Assembly (NCBI GenBank): GCA_001179505.1
Contig: CDMY01000483.1
Coordinates: forward strand, 25,029-68,098
Origin: Vitrella brassicaformis
Lineage: Eukaryota; Sar; Vitrellaceae
DNA length: 43,070 nt
Direction of reading: 5' to 3'
This document shows, piece after piece, positions 11,905-22,897 of the stretch. Made by a program: the position numbers and the translations under genes. The notes under the pieces were generated by a model, which ran no database searches, was not told the DNA's origin, and worked only from the letters and a program-made list of their open reading frames with translations. Position 1 is the first letter of the stretch. Each line of letters begins with the position of its first letter.

Positions 11905-12672
11905 CTGGGGGGCTGGAGAGAGGGTTTTGCGACAGCTGCTCTGTCACTCGCGATTGCCGTACAAGCACCTACAACGGAAGGAAGAGAAGGATGGAGGGCG
12001 GAGTGATAGTCGAGATTTCGCGAAAACGGAGACGGCGATCGTTTTCTCCTGCTCACCGGCCATTTTCTCCAGAGTCTGAAGTCCAGCACCCACCGCCCTT
12101 CGCAGGCAACATCGACAGCGGTAAGCTACTTTCTAAGCCGTTTGCAGGCATGTAAGTGTGGAGCGTGTGTGTTTTTCATCGTCAGGCCTCCCGGCACTGT
12201 GCCGGCGCTCCCAGAGAAATGCATCTGAGGCATCAGACCTTCACGCAATCTGACTTCGTCTGCGGCGCCAGCCATCTTTTGGCCCTCTTGTGTCTTCCTG
12301 TTGTCCGTAGGGACGGGGAATCCACGTGTGCGAGATTTTCCGTGATGAGACGGCGAGAGCCCGCAAAGTAATTTCCGATTTGAGAGGCAGTTTTTCACAA
12401 TTTCCGTCCGCGTTCGGCCTTCCAGCCTTCTTTCAGCCACAGATCCTCTGTTTTTCCTCCTGTTAGCCTGGTGTTCGGCTTGAGTGGTCCGCCTCTTCCC
12501 CTCCCACGCCTTGCAATTTGCCCGGACGTAGTCCTTGGAGACAGGTGCGGCCACAGTCACTGATATGATGGACGCACGAGAGGCACGAGCTGCTTTCGTC
12601 ATCGTAGCTCTCGATTCATGCCTCTTGTCTTCCTTGTATCAGAATCACAAGACCAGTCTGTGGAGGGCAGCC
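11905..12672. other. Upstream region of the coiled-coil gene
   Basis: Low in microsatellites compared with other intergenic DNA here. Near 12014-12035 and 12055-12070 there are TTTCGCGAAAA-like and TTTTCTCC elements. A 158-codon open frame (12126-12602, minus) has no recognisable domain and no homology that I can see; I treat it as chance. Most likely 5' untranslated and promoter sequence for the gene starting at 11904. Confidence 0.4.
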
Positions 12673-13850
12673 ATGGTGGACCGTCTGGGAGAGGAGCCTA
12701 CGTAAGGCCAATTCATTCTTCATCTTTTTCTCCAGATTCCAGGATGCCCGGCTTGCATGGCTACAAGAACTCTACGTCGAGAAGGTGCACCAGCCCACGT
12801 TCACTTATTACATGTGCGCATTGTCTGTATGTGCCACGTAAGCAGTTTTTGAAGGAGATGGCCTGCAGCTCTTCCGAACCGGCCTTCACTTGTGTCGATG
12901 GCGCTCTGCAATTGCTTGCCAAGGCGGATGTCTCCCGTCTCCTCTTCCTCCACCGAACGAGGTCTTGGGAGCGGCCCAGCGTAGCGACAGAGGCAGCTGA
13001 CATGCTTCAACAGGCAGAGACAAGGAAGACGGCCCAATTGCGGCGTCTTGATGCCGTGGGCAAGAGAGACATGGGCAAGAGAGAAGATCGGTGTTCAAGG
13101 TGAATTTTCTGTGTCGATTCAAGGCCCGCCAAGCCGGGCTATAAATGCATCCACTTATTCACTCACTCACTGTCTGTCCTTTTTTGTGCTGGTGGTTCTC
13201 TCAGGCAGGCTGCCAAGGACACGGCAGCACACAGGAATCCCAAGAGGAATCCATTGAGCAGGAGGTGAGACATACGATTCACATGCCCATTGATGGAGAG
13301 GTACAATCGGTTGTCTTCCCTTTTGGTTTCTGCAGAGGGAGGTTGGCGAGGGGGAAATCCGGCTCAGAAGGTGATTGCCTTTCGTTGTTCCAACCTTTTT
13401 CGTTTTTTGCTGTTCCCTCTTCGGTGGCCATGGTGCTGGTCAAGACAACATTACTGATGAAGCTGGGGGCAGCGAAGGTTGCTGCTCGGGGGGGTGATGC
13501 GTCACCATCCCGGCAGCGGCAGTGTGGCTCGTCAACGCGGGCATCAGATGGGGTAAGGAGAGGGTTTGACCAGGCCTGACGCCGAGAGAGTTCCGCCCAC
13601 GAATAATAGAGAAGGTGGGAAAGAGTGGGTATCCTGGTCAGAACAACCATCGAAGAGCTCAAGGAGGCGGTATCGCACCAAATGCATTGGAGTGCGTTGT
13701 GTTCTGTTTCAGCGACAGGACGACGTCATCCACCTCCCCGGATACGCATGCCCTCCCGCCCGATGCTCCTGGCGGTACAACAACCATCGCGAACAGGCTA
13801 TGGCAGGGAAGGATAGTGGTGAGAAGGCGAAGTTAGAGATCGATTGAGGT
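12673..13850 (+). other. Possible intron-rich gene or gene relic, unresolved
   Basis: A Met at 12673 begins a 29-base exon ending at a donor (12702) that joins in phase to an exon from 12736 reading FQDARLAWLQELYVEKV, which looks like real protein. The frame then meets TAA at 12839-12841 and I cannot find a clean intron to avoid it. Further on, acceptor-like sites at 13204 and 13336 flank short open pieces, and 13640-13690 reads RTTIEELKEAVSHQMHW. Coding potential is scattered over all three frames. It may be a decayed gene, or a real one whose small exons I misjoin. No family recognised. Confidence 0.25.
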
Positions 13851-14659
13851 GTGTTGGTGTGGTGAGTGACTGTCTCTGCATGATTCATGTGTGTTTTTTG
13901 GACATTCCATCACTCAAGAGCTCAGGAGGCGGTAACGAGAGAGCCACAACAAGAGAGCAGAGAGTCAGGGAGAGAGGCGAGAGAGATGGGATGGATGTAT
14001 GGCACATCGGGTAGCCATCCAGGTAGCCCTTGACCAGACTCAACGTCGGCAAGGCCATCCAGGTAGCCCTTGACGAGACTCAACGTCGGCAAGGCCATCC
14101 AGGTAGCCCTTGACGAAAGTCAAGGATGCATCTGTCGTTGTGTCTCTCTCTCTTCCTGTGGATTCCCTGTGTATCAGTGTTTGCTGCCTGGCAATAACAT
14201 CGTTGCCTACATTTTATATTGGATGGCAATGTACTCGCTGCGCACCTGCTGGACGCCAAAGAAGAGGTAGCGCGAGGAAGCCAATTGTTCAGCCAGCCAG
14301 GCGGAGAGAGCCACGCCTGGCTGGCTGGCTGGCTTGCCGGCGTGTAGGCGTGCGTAGGGGAGGGGATTGGTGCCTACATTTTATATCGGTTGCTTCATTT
14401 TCTGTCTGTCACGTGTGGCTCTGCTGTCTTAAGCTGACTGCGTACATGCTGTGGGTTCCAGTTGGTGGGACACATTGCTCATCTTATATCAAGTGGATTC
14501 AGTCATTCCCTGATTTCACCGATCGTCAACCACCTCCGCACATCATCATGCAGCGCCGATCGATTCGCCTATGTGTGCCACCCGAACTCGAGCAAGGAAG
14601 GGGCTCAATAGGAAAGTAGGAAGCTCATCCGTCCGTCCATCCATCCATCCATCCATTGA
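13851..14659. other. Gene-poor stretch with a 40-base tandem repeat
   Basis: Apart from the tandem repeat at 14021-14125 I see no exon with supporting splice sites. GGCT repeats lie near 14320 and CCAT repeats near 14636-14657, just beyond the stop of the convergent-side small gene. Confidence 0.5.
14021..14125. repeat. 40-base tandem repeat, 2.6 copies
   Basis: Units begin at 14021, 14061 and 14101, each starting AGGTAGCCCTTGAC and, in the complete copies, ending AAGGCCATCC. The first two differ at one or two bases. The unit resembles the 51-base duplication in the protease pseudogene near 4213-4337, sharing the core ACTCAACGTC-GCAAGGCC followed by AGGTAGCCCTT. Confidence 0.9.
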
Positions 14660-15567
14660 TCACAGGTGCTGCAGGTGGTGGTACCACCGGGTCTTCTGCG
14701 CCACGATGGACTTGTTCATCGACTGCAGACCTGATCAATGACATCAGGAAAACAAACCAGCAAGCGCAGACATGTGTGTCCGTGAGGGGTGATGTAGACA
14801 CCGCCTTCGACCTGAGATGCCCCTGTAGTTATTCTGGTTGGACGTCATGAACTGCCTGGGATCCTTGTTGCCACCAAACCTGCATGGTACACGCAACCAA
14901 CACAAGCAGCTTTCAGCATGGCCCCGTTGTGTGCTGCTCTGTCCCTTACACAATCTGCGACCGATTTGGCTTCGGCGGCACGAATTCATCAGTCTTCAGG
15001 CGATTCCTCTGACTCATACAGACAGACAGACAGACAGACACAATGAGAGAGGGGGAGAGACAAAGAGAGAGGAAGCCGCATCTGCCCACCTCACCATGGC
15101 ATTGGGATTGTATTTCTCCAGGGGCTTGTTCTTGGCCCCTGCAGACGTCACGGGCTTGGGAGCAAACTTCTCGTTGTAATCACTGCCAGACACTCAGAGA
15201 AAAAGAGAGACAGACAGACTAAGGGGCTCTGCAGGAGAGTGCGGCACACACATTCTCAGCATACGCATTCACCTCCTTTTCAGCTCTCTGACGGGCGGCG
15301 GGATAAACTTGGGGCATGGATGCGGCGCAGCCATCAAAGTGCCAGCGTGAACCAGAATCTGCACACACACACACAAAGCACACTGCAAAGCTACACCCCC
15401 ATGGCCAGCAAGCACACTCACACGGCGCTGCTCACCTTGGTGGCACTCTCCCCCGCCCCTTTGCTGAAATCGAGCATCCCCATCTCCTTTTCAGCCTTGG
15501 TTGGCTTACACATCTTCTTGGTGGCAGCCTGCTGCTGCTGCTGCTGCACTTGCGGAGGTCCCGCCAT
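14660..15567 (-). CDS. Small conserved-looking protein of 162 residues in six exons, possibly axonemal
   Basis: Minus-strand exons 15567-15436, 15358-15273, 15182-15095, 14993-14950, 14879-14812 and 14730-14660 (stop 14662-14660). All five introns are GT-AG and every phase closes, which is strong support although no single frame is long. The product begins MAGPPQV plus a Gln run. It continues with short motifs: FIPPPVRELKR, SDYNEKFAPKPVTS, VPPKPNRSQIV, FGGNKDPRQFMTSNQNNYR, and ends KTRWYHHLQHL. Repeated aromatic/Pro-Lys motifs of the DYxxKF and RQFxTSNQxxY kind occur in many cilia and flagella microtubule-associated proteins; that assignment is a guess from motif style. The gene is divergent from the scramblase, with 123 bases between start codons. 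Confidence 0.75.
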
Positions 15568-15690
15568 GTGGTCAGCTGTGGTCAGTGGATGAACAGGGGG
15601 AGGCAGAGAGGATTCGAAATGGGATGTTGACGATTTTATATGGTTTTGCGCGTGAAAGCTTGCTGATGCTCCCCCAGGCCCCCAGCTCGC
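15568..15690. promoter_or_regulatory. Compact divergent promoter region
   Basis: Only 123 bases (or 201 if the scramblase starts at 15769) separate two opposed start codons, so both promoters must share this DNA. No TATA element is evident. The regulatory role is inferred from layout. Confidence 0.45.
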
Positions 15691-17364
15691 ATGCATGCAG
15701 ACTGGCGACCCATGTGGGGCAGGAGAGGGTCTGAACCAGAGCTTGTCGACAGTGAAGACCTCCCGTACGTCATGGCTCTACAGCGGCCCGAGGGTACGCA
15801 CGGATGGTGCTTGCTTGTCATAAATACCGGTTGCGTCTCTCTGCAATGCCTGAATGGATGTGCGGCAGCTTCTGAGGAAGCCCCAGGGGCCAGCGCCCCG
15901 CCGCTGTCTCCATCCAGCCCCTTTCGTATGGACGAGTCACACTATGCAGAGTCCTTTCGCAACGCTCTGCAGGAAAAGGCTGAGGCTGACTGGGCGGCCG
16001 CGGGGGTCGGTTCCTCCTTTGCAAGGGCGGCTGAGAGACTGCGAGGTGGCCATGGGGCTTCGGTGCATCAAAGGCCGTGTGGTGTGTAATGTGCCGTTTC
16101 TGTTTGCAGGTGTGCGTCGTCTGAATATCGAGAGGAACGTTGACATCTCCGACCTTAAGAACCTCTTCATGTGGGTGGGCCTGGCATCCACACACCGATA
16201 TCTGTCTGTCTGTCTGTCTGTCTGTCTGTGACGCATGACTGCAGCTACAAAGTTCGAAGCCACTATGCCGGCAGTCTCCTCTTCAGCGTCAAGGCGCAAC
16301 CCGAATGCTGCTCGTACGAGCCCTCGCTCTCTGTGCCACTTCAATCAATCGGCGTGTCGTTTGTGTGTGTCCGCGCGCCTGCAGTCTAGACTGGCAAGAA
16401 TACTCTTCGTACTTCTTTCTTGGCGAGGTACATGTACATGCCTCTTCTCCCTGCCAATGCAATAAATACATCGATGGAGTCGCTCGCTCCGTTGTGTGCG
16501 CAGGATGCGACCCATTCGGCGTTTGCGAAGGTGACGCGGCCGCCAACGCGGGGCTGCTGCTGTCTGGGGGGCGGCGGGTGCGCACATGAGAGGGACGGGA
16601 GGGAGGAGCAGACACAGCGAGGGGCAACGGGTGGTGTCTGTCTCTGTCTGTCTCTGTTTTTGGATGGAGTGCAGGGCGGAGTTCGTTCTCAGCGACTCCG
16701 TCACTGGTATGGAAAGGAATGAAGAGGAGGGAGGCACAGAGTGAGATGCCAACAACACAACACACGTGTTATGTGCCTCCCTGTGAAGGTTCGCCGATCG
16801 GCAGCATTGCCCACCCCTATCAGTGCTGCCACCCAACCCTCACCCTGCAAGACGCTGCGGTGAATGAATGCACAAACGAGACACGCAGCACAGCACCACA
16901 GAAATCGCGTTTGCTTATCTGTTTATGTGTGTGCAGGGCCAGTACACGCTGTGGCTTCGCTCGCCCTGTTTCATGTGCACGTGGAGGAGCCCATGTTGCT
17001 GTGAGAAGGTCAACTACAAACTGGAAGATGCCAACACGGGAGACCCTGTCGCACATATCGTCCATGTAAGCAACCCCTCGGTCTCGTTATATGTGTGTGT
17101 GTGTGGATGTGCGTTGGTAGACTTATGGTCATGGCGGCGATCCGCTCAGCGGGGCGAATATCTTCGCATATAACGTGTGAGGATGTGAACGGCGGCTTCA
17201 TGTGACGTATGTGGTATGCATGATTCACATGCGCAGCGACGTATCGAGCGACGCCATCTCAAGTGATGCCAACATGATGGCCACCATCGTCGCAGCAAGT
17301 AATTGAAAAAGTGACAATACACCAGTGCACCACCCATTTTCGCAGCCATGCTTTTCTCTCTTTC

Positions 17365-17395
<31 letters not shown>

Positions 17396-17496
17396 TGTGT
17401 GTCTCAGCTGTGTTGGTTGACCAGCGGTTCACGTGTAAGGATTCGGCCACGCGCAACACAGAGTGCATGGGGGCCACGGGATGCATCATTGCCTGA
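15691..17496 (+). CDS. Phospholipid scramblase family protein
   Basis: Twelve exons in phase: 15691-15793, 15869-16045, 16110-16170, 16245-16313, 16385-16427, 16504-16577, 16675-16706, 16789-16859, 16937-17065, 17121-17176, 17237-17298 and 17408-17496 (stop TGA). The start is 15691 (321 residues) or 15769 (295). The order of features matches scramblases: a Cys cluster (RGCCCLGG), then IGSIAHPYQCCHPTLTL, a second Cys cluster (SPCFMCTWRSPCCC), KVNYKLEDANTGDPVAHI, then a GANIFAYN segment and a final hydrophobic strand (MMATIVAATVLVD). Scramblases move phospholipids between membrane leaflets or bind membranes through palmitoylated cysteines and a beta-barrel core. The C-terminus has extra cysteines (TECMGATGC) not usual in animal members. 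The 75-base first intron has a length divisible by three and no stop, so retention would add 25 residues. Confidence 0.85.
16202..16230. repeat. GTCT microsatellite in a scramblase intron
   Basis: Seven GTCT units close to the acceptor of exon 16245. Confidence 0.9.
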
Positions 17497-17824
17497 CGTG
17501 ACTGCTGATACATGTATGTGGAAATCGATGGCCACACACACGGGAAGGAGATCGGCCGCGTCACGTGGCTGGATGGATGGATGTGGCATCGATGTGACTG
17601 TCGACCTGATGTATGTATGTGTCTTTTGTGGGTTCATTAGATGGAGACACACAGAGGGATGGGACCGATGGTGCTACATACTGACAGACTGATGTCTGTC
17701 CATCGTACAGGGAGTGCACACACGCCCACGACATAAATTAAGGGTACCCCACCTTCCATGTGCACACAGACATTCACCGGTGCCGCACACACATCCACAC
17801 CCTCCCCCTCTCTGATTTTGCCAA
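17497..17824. other. Convergent intergenic region
   Basis: Lies between the stops of the scramblase and of the M20 gene. It has short ATGG and GT-rich repeats and presumably both polyadenylation regions; nothing else seen. Confidence 0.5.
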
Positions 17825-19105
17825 TCAGGGCTCTGTTTTGATGGCGTGTGCCGCGTCAGTGTCGTTTCTCCTCAGCCGATCGATGGCAGACAGAGCCAAA
17901 TAGGGATGCAAGGCGGCTGTGCACACACATATGTGGCGCACATACACAGAGAGGGGGGGGAGAGATGAATAGCCGTGTGCATATGTGTGTGTGTGTGTGT
18001 GTGTGATGTGTGTGCGTACCACCAAGGTCGAGGACTCTCTCATCGATGGCGAATTTTGGGTTGTGAACGGTGACCGATGTGCACGGCTGACCTGCGACAC
18101 CCTCGCCGTCACTGCACACCCACACATGCGCAGCAAGGCAGCATTACCAGCCCATATTCGTTCGAGTTTCGTCTGTGTATCTGCCTGCCCTGCGTGCCGA
18201 CCCCTGGCCAAGGAGGACAAAAAGTCCGGGCACACTCTCAGCAAAGAAGGCAAAATCCTGACACACACACACAGACAAGCACAGCGCAGAACAGCCTTCT
18301 TGGTGAATGAACGCTGTGTCGACAGTCACATCGATGCCACATCGATCCATCCATCCATCCATCTCTCTCCCTCTGTGTGTGCCTCTGTGTGTGTGAAGGC
18401 AAGTACCTCTCCGCCCATTGTGGGCGGCACCTCACTGACGGCCAGTGGGAGGTCCATCGCATCGACCGGCAGGGACCGCTGCGCCTCAGACATCACCTGC
18501 ACAACACACACACACACACACACACATGCATACACAGACAGACACGTGTGTCTGTCTGTCTGTGCGCATCGATGCACACGCACCTGCTTGAACCACTGCC
18601 ACAGCTGGCCGTCGTTGACGGTCGCCGGGTAAAAGTCCTTCGAGAAACCCACTGTGCACAAAACACACACACACACACATATAGGAATACACACACGTGG
18701 ACGAGCGGAGGACACACCAGTGACGTTGAGCCGGTGCGCGTTGGCGACAGACTCTGCCATGGTCTGTATCCTCTCGCGCAGGTCAATGATGGACGCAGAC
18801 GACAAAGACCGGGTGGTGCCTGAGTGAACACCACATTGCATCTGATGTGGCCATCCTTGCCGTGTCTGTGTGTGTGTGTGCAGGCTGACCACCTTGTATG
18901 ACGGCAGTGGAGGGAATCACATTGTAGGCGTTCGACGTGGCCTGCAGGGCCCATCCATCCATCCATCCACACAAATGCATCACGTCTTGACTGACCCACC
19001 TGGAGCACTGTCACGGAGACCACTTTCGCGTTGAGAGGGTCCTCTTCCCTCGACACAAGCGTCTGCAGTGCCGTCGCCAGCTGAGCGGCTACACACACAT
19101 GAACA

Positions 19106-19142
<37 letters not shown>

Positions 19143-19664
19143 CTAAGCGCATATCGATCTCCACTCACGCAGACAAACATGTCTGTGTGTACGTGTGTGT
19201 GGGCAGCCATGTGATGTGCATCGATCGCACCGGCAGGCACTGGGTCGATGGCGAGGTGGGGCATGGCCGCGTGGCCGCCGCGGCCATATAAGGTGATGTC
19301 GAATCTGTGCCAGAGGTACACACACATACAAACGCACAGGCGAAAAGGCGCTTGTGTACTTGTGGTTTGTGGGCGTACATGTCAGTTGCGGCCAGCAGAG
19401 GGCCGGCGCGGGCCGCCAGAGTGCCCTGAAGACACAGACTCATCACTCATGGTGTGTGTGTGTGCGCGTGTGTGTCTTGTCAGGAGTGCGTACGCTGCGC
19501 TGCATTGGCCAGATATGGAAGCCGACTATCTCCTGCACTGTAGGGTACTGCGTCAACACGCCCTGCACACGCACAGACATACACACACGCAACACGCATA
19601 TCGCCACTTTGTGTACGTGTGTGTGTACCTCTTCCCTCATCATTTTGGCCCCTGCGCCGCCCTC

Positions 19665-19702
<38 letters not shown>

Positions 19703-20663
19703 ATATGGATGCAGTGCAAAGGTGTGCAGGCAGGTGACACCTGCCGGCTGAAAGATCAGGCGAACGGTTCCCTGGAAGCACAGCACAGACGCATGCAGTT
19801 AAGCATCCATCCATCCACCGATGGTCCTGCCGATGTGATGTGTGCATCACACCTGTATGTCCTTCTCTCTCCGCTTGAGTATCTTGGCGGCGGCCAGGAG
19901 CATCGTCGTGTGCCCATCGTGGCCACACGCATGCCTACACACACACACACACACACTTAGCTAAGTCACACGTGCGTGTGTGTACGAGCATCAAACTCAC
20001 ATGCGCCCATCGTGGGTCGATCTGAAATCTGCAAGCACACACACACACAGAGAAGGCGAGAAGCTGGCCTTGACTGTGTGGGACGTATGTGTGTGTGAGA
20101 TGTGTCTGTGCGCACCGACGGGGGTCTCTTCGTGGATGGGCAGCGCATCAATGTCCGCTGCACACAAACAGAAGGGCAGACGCTCGTTCATCCTCTGAAT
20201 GCACACACGACGTCTGTGAGTGCGGACCTCACCTCTCAGCGCCACACATGGCGGCTGTCCCGTGCCCAGATCAGCAACCACCCCTGAATGACGGACAACG
20301 CCGCGCAATCCACGCATCTCACGTCTGTCATTCGCACCTGTTTTGCCCTCTGGCCCGTCATGGACGTTCCTGCCCCACCCCTCGGTGTAATCAATCCCCA
20401 TCTGCACACACAGAGAGACCCAGACGCACTCACTTTGTTGATCTGGATTGTCAGCCGACCACCTCTGCGAGAGTCTTTTTGATGTAGGCAGACGTCTTAT
20501 GCTCGGCGAACATGAGCTCGGGGATCTGATGCAGGTGCCGCCGCCTGTCGATGGTCCACTCATGGATGCCTTTCGCCTCGCCAAGCAGATCTGCGAACGG
20601 CGGTGATGATCCATGAGTCAGCAAGGCACCGGAAAACAGCACACTGACGCTGGCAGTGAGCAT
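17825..20663 (-). CDS. M20 family metallopeptidase / N-acyl amino acid amidohydrolase (M20D-like)
   Basis: Nineteen minus-strand exons close in phase: 20663-20463, 20401-20338, 20283-20233, 20157-20116, 20028-20001, 19934-19853, 19771-19741, 19666-19629, 19562-19494, 19425-19379, 19304-19231, 19088-19000, 18941-18893, 18819-18718, 18651-18584, 18496-18407, 18257-18148, 18111-18020 and 17916-17825. Product about 472 residues. Family motifs in order: [54 protein letters not shown], the dimerisation motif [12 protein letters not shown], a NVIP segment, and [11 protein letters not shown]. The expected metal ligands (Cys and His of HACGH, Glu of PAEE, His of FHIWP, His of VHNP) are all present, so an active two-metal enzyme that hydrolyses N-acyl amino acids or amide conjugates is likely; the substrate is unknown. 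The start at 20663 gives a hydrophobic N-terminus that could be a signal; 20768 is an alternative overlapping the divergent neighbour. Confidence 0.9.
18522..18563. repeat. CA/CAGA and TGTCTG inverted repeat within an M20 intron
   Basis: ACAGACAGACAC is followed at once by GTGTGTCTGTCTGTCTGT, a near-perfect palindrome inside the intron between exons 18651-18584 and 18496-18407. Confidence 0.8.
19669..19699. repeat. CA microsatellite in an M20 intron
   Basis: About 31 bases of CA; on the coding (minus) strand it is a TG tract ending at the acceptor of exon 19666-19629. Confidence 0.9.
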
Positions 20664-20766
20664 GGCGACAAACGAATCGTTGCGGCACGGACGAGCCGAA
20701 AAGTCCAGCTCGCACCGCAAACCGTTTGGAACCAACGGCAGAAAGGCAATCAAAGCGCTGAGCCTC
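20664..20766. promoter_or_regulatory. Divergent start region between the M20 gene and BTB-TLDc gene A
   Basis: Only 103 bases lie between the two preferred start codons. A single CATG at 20766-20769 contains a Met codon on each strand, both in the correct frame of the respective gene. No TATA element seen. Confidence 0.45.
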
Positions 20767-21054
20767 ATGTCGGGCTTGTCCCTGGGGCCGGCCATGACGG
20801 GCTGTGAGGCGGCCGACGGGCTGATCCGCCGAGCCCGCAGGTCATTTGACGACATTGTGGCGGCCAAGGAGAGGGCCCAGGCGGACGTGGAGGCCATCGC
20901 CAATGAGATGTCCACCATGGTGGCGGCCAAAGGGGGCGTGTGGCAGCTCCCATACACTCAGGGAGAGATCATGGTCAATGCCGGTAAAGACGGGACGGAA
21001 CAGACAGGCAGAAATGGGCATGTGTGTGTGGTGCGACTGTCCGTCACTTTCTCC

Positions 21055-21085
<31 letters not shown>

Positions 21086-22897
21086 TGTCTGACCAGGCGG
21101 TGTGGTCTTCCCAGTGAGTCGGCGCGCCCTGTTGATGCCCTTCATGAAGCACCGCTACATCTCGGTCCTCCTGATGCACCACGCGGGCGGCCTGCCCAAG
21201 GACCCCGACGGCCACCTCTACCTCGAGACGTCATCGGCATACTTCGAGGCCTTCTGGGACGAGCTGATGCTCTACCAGACTGGCCGCACCGACATCGTCA
21301 CCCTGCCGGCATCCAAGGCATCAGATCCGCTCTACAATGACTACCACGCCCTCTTCATGAGTGAGATCAGCTGCTACTCGGCCTCCCAGCCGCCCGCAGC
21401 CACGGCCGCGCCGATGGAGGTCGACGGCCACACACCCGACACACAGCCGGCCGACACACTAGATGAGATGCGGCAGCACATCCATGAGTGTGAGGAGGCC
21501 CTCCACGCCCATGGGGCGGCCATGGTGGGGCTGCGGGCGGTGCGGGATGACATCCGGCGGTTCCTGACGGCCATGGAGCCCTTCTTCGCCAGCCGAGACG
21601 CCGACGACAATGCCGTTTTGAGCCTGACCATCCACAGCCGCACTGTGTCGATCATGCGGAAGACACTTGAGCGGCTCGGCCACAACCACCCCCTGCTGAC
21701 ACGCTTCTCGACGTATGAATGACACACAGACACAGAGAGAGGGGAACGAGGGGATGATGCGCATTGGTGTTGGTGTCTGTGCTGGTGGTGGTCAGGACGC
21801 CCCCGTGTTGGGCCGACCGTTCTGTGCGGCAGACGCCCACCAAGTGCTTCATGGCCGCCGTCGAGTTTGCGCGCCGCATCGCCATGGCGGCCGCCGGGCG
21901 GCTCATCCGCCCGCCACTCGTCGAGGAGGCCGACAACCGTCACTTTGTCGAGGACATCGTAAGTGAGACACACAGAGAGGGAGGGCGGCACACGCAGGAA
22001 GGAGCAGCTGTGTTGGTATGTGTATGTGTGTGTGTGTGTCAGGAGATGTATGCGTTGAAGTACGAGCCCCTCTGCAATGGCGTGACGAGTGGCGACTTCG
22101 TCATCGAGACGGCCGAGGAGTGGGGCAAAGTCATCGAGATGACCGGCAAACACTCACCCTCAGTAACACTCATCTAAAAGTGAGCCAGCTACGGCGGGAG
22201 GGAAAAAGACACTCAGAGATCGTTGCGGTGCGTGTTGATGTCAGGTCGAGTCGTGACACATTTGAGTATCCGTCCTTCCTCAACAAGGTGGTGGGCAAGA
22301 GCGGCCTCCTCTTCGCCCTTCAAGACGGCGACACTCACCGATTCGGGGCTTTCATTGACGGCCCACTCACCCCGCCAGCCAACCCCACACAGATCAACTG
22401 CGACAAGGTGCCTGTCTTCTTCTTTTCGCTGTCGGGTGCGTACGAGACGCCCACCAAGATCGAACTGCCAGAGAACGAGCAGCAGGTGGACGTGGCCGGC
22501 ACAGAGGGGGTGGAGAAAAACATGGACGAGCGCACTGCCAAGGTGGGCATCGGTGGCGGTGCAGCAGCTCTCTGGCTGACAATCGCCTTGCCTGGCCCGG
22601 CGGCGGACCTCAGCAGCTGCGAGCTGTGGATCAAGAGGGACAAGCTGCCGGACGGCTACATTGACGACAGCGATTTTGATGACGAGGAGGAGAATGGCCC
22701 GATGGATGAGGAGGGCGACGGCACGCTGGCCCACGCAGAAGACTTCACGTGCACTGAGCTGGAGGTGTGGCACGTCACAGAGGTCAGCGAGAGGCAGCGA
22801 GGGCAACAAGCAGAGAGAGATCGGAAAACTGCATTTGATTCCTGTATCCATGTGATGCGTATGTCGCTGTGTGTGTGTGCAGGAGGTCAACGCCTGA
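20767..22897 (+). pseudogene. BTB(T1-like)-TLDc protein, paralogue A, with in-frame stop before the TLDc half
   Basis: Exons 20767-20983, 21097-21712, 21796-21958, 22043-22179, 22245-22782 and 22883-22897. A helical N-terminus is followed by a divergent BTB/T1 domain (VNAGGVVFPVSRRALL and LPKDPDG), a coiled stretch and the linker EMYALKYEPL. The TLDc domain (SSRDTF, FGAFID, FSLSGAYETPTKIEL, LEVWHV) is in the fifth exon. TAA at 22175-22177 lies in frame in the penultimate codon position of exon 4, where C has TAC (Tyr) and B has Phe. As read, translation stops after about 376 residues, giving a BTB protein without TLDc. TLDc domains protect against oxidative stress and bind the V-ATPase in animals; T1/BTB domains oligomerise or recruit cullin-3. 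Whether the short form is functional is unknown, so pseudogene is a provisional label. Confidence 0.75.

Noticed and set aside
12126-12602. A 158-codon minus-strand open frame upstream of the coiled-coil gene.
   Set aside because: No domain, no splice support, and position in the likely promoter and leader; long chance frames are common in GC-rich DNA.
15265-15273. An alternative frame for the second exon of the 162-residue gene ending at 15265.
   Set aside because: It needs a one-base residue from exon 1 that its donor does not supply; the frame ending at 15273 closes at both junctions.
1807-19699. CA/TG tracts as Z-DNA or recombination signals.
   Set aside because: They are found all over the window, mostly inside introns, and nothing ties a single tract to such a role.
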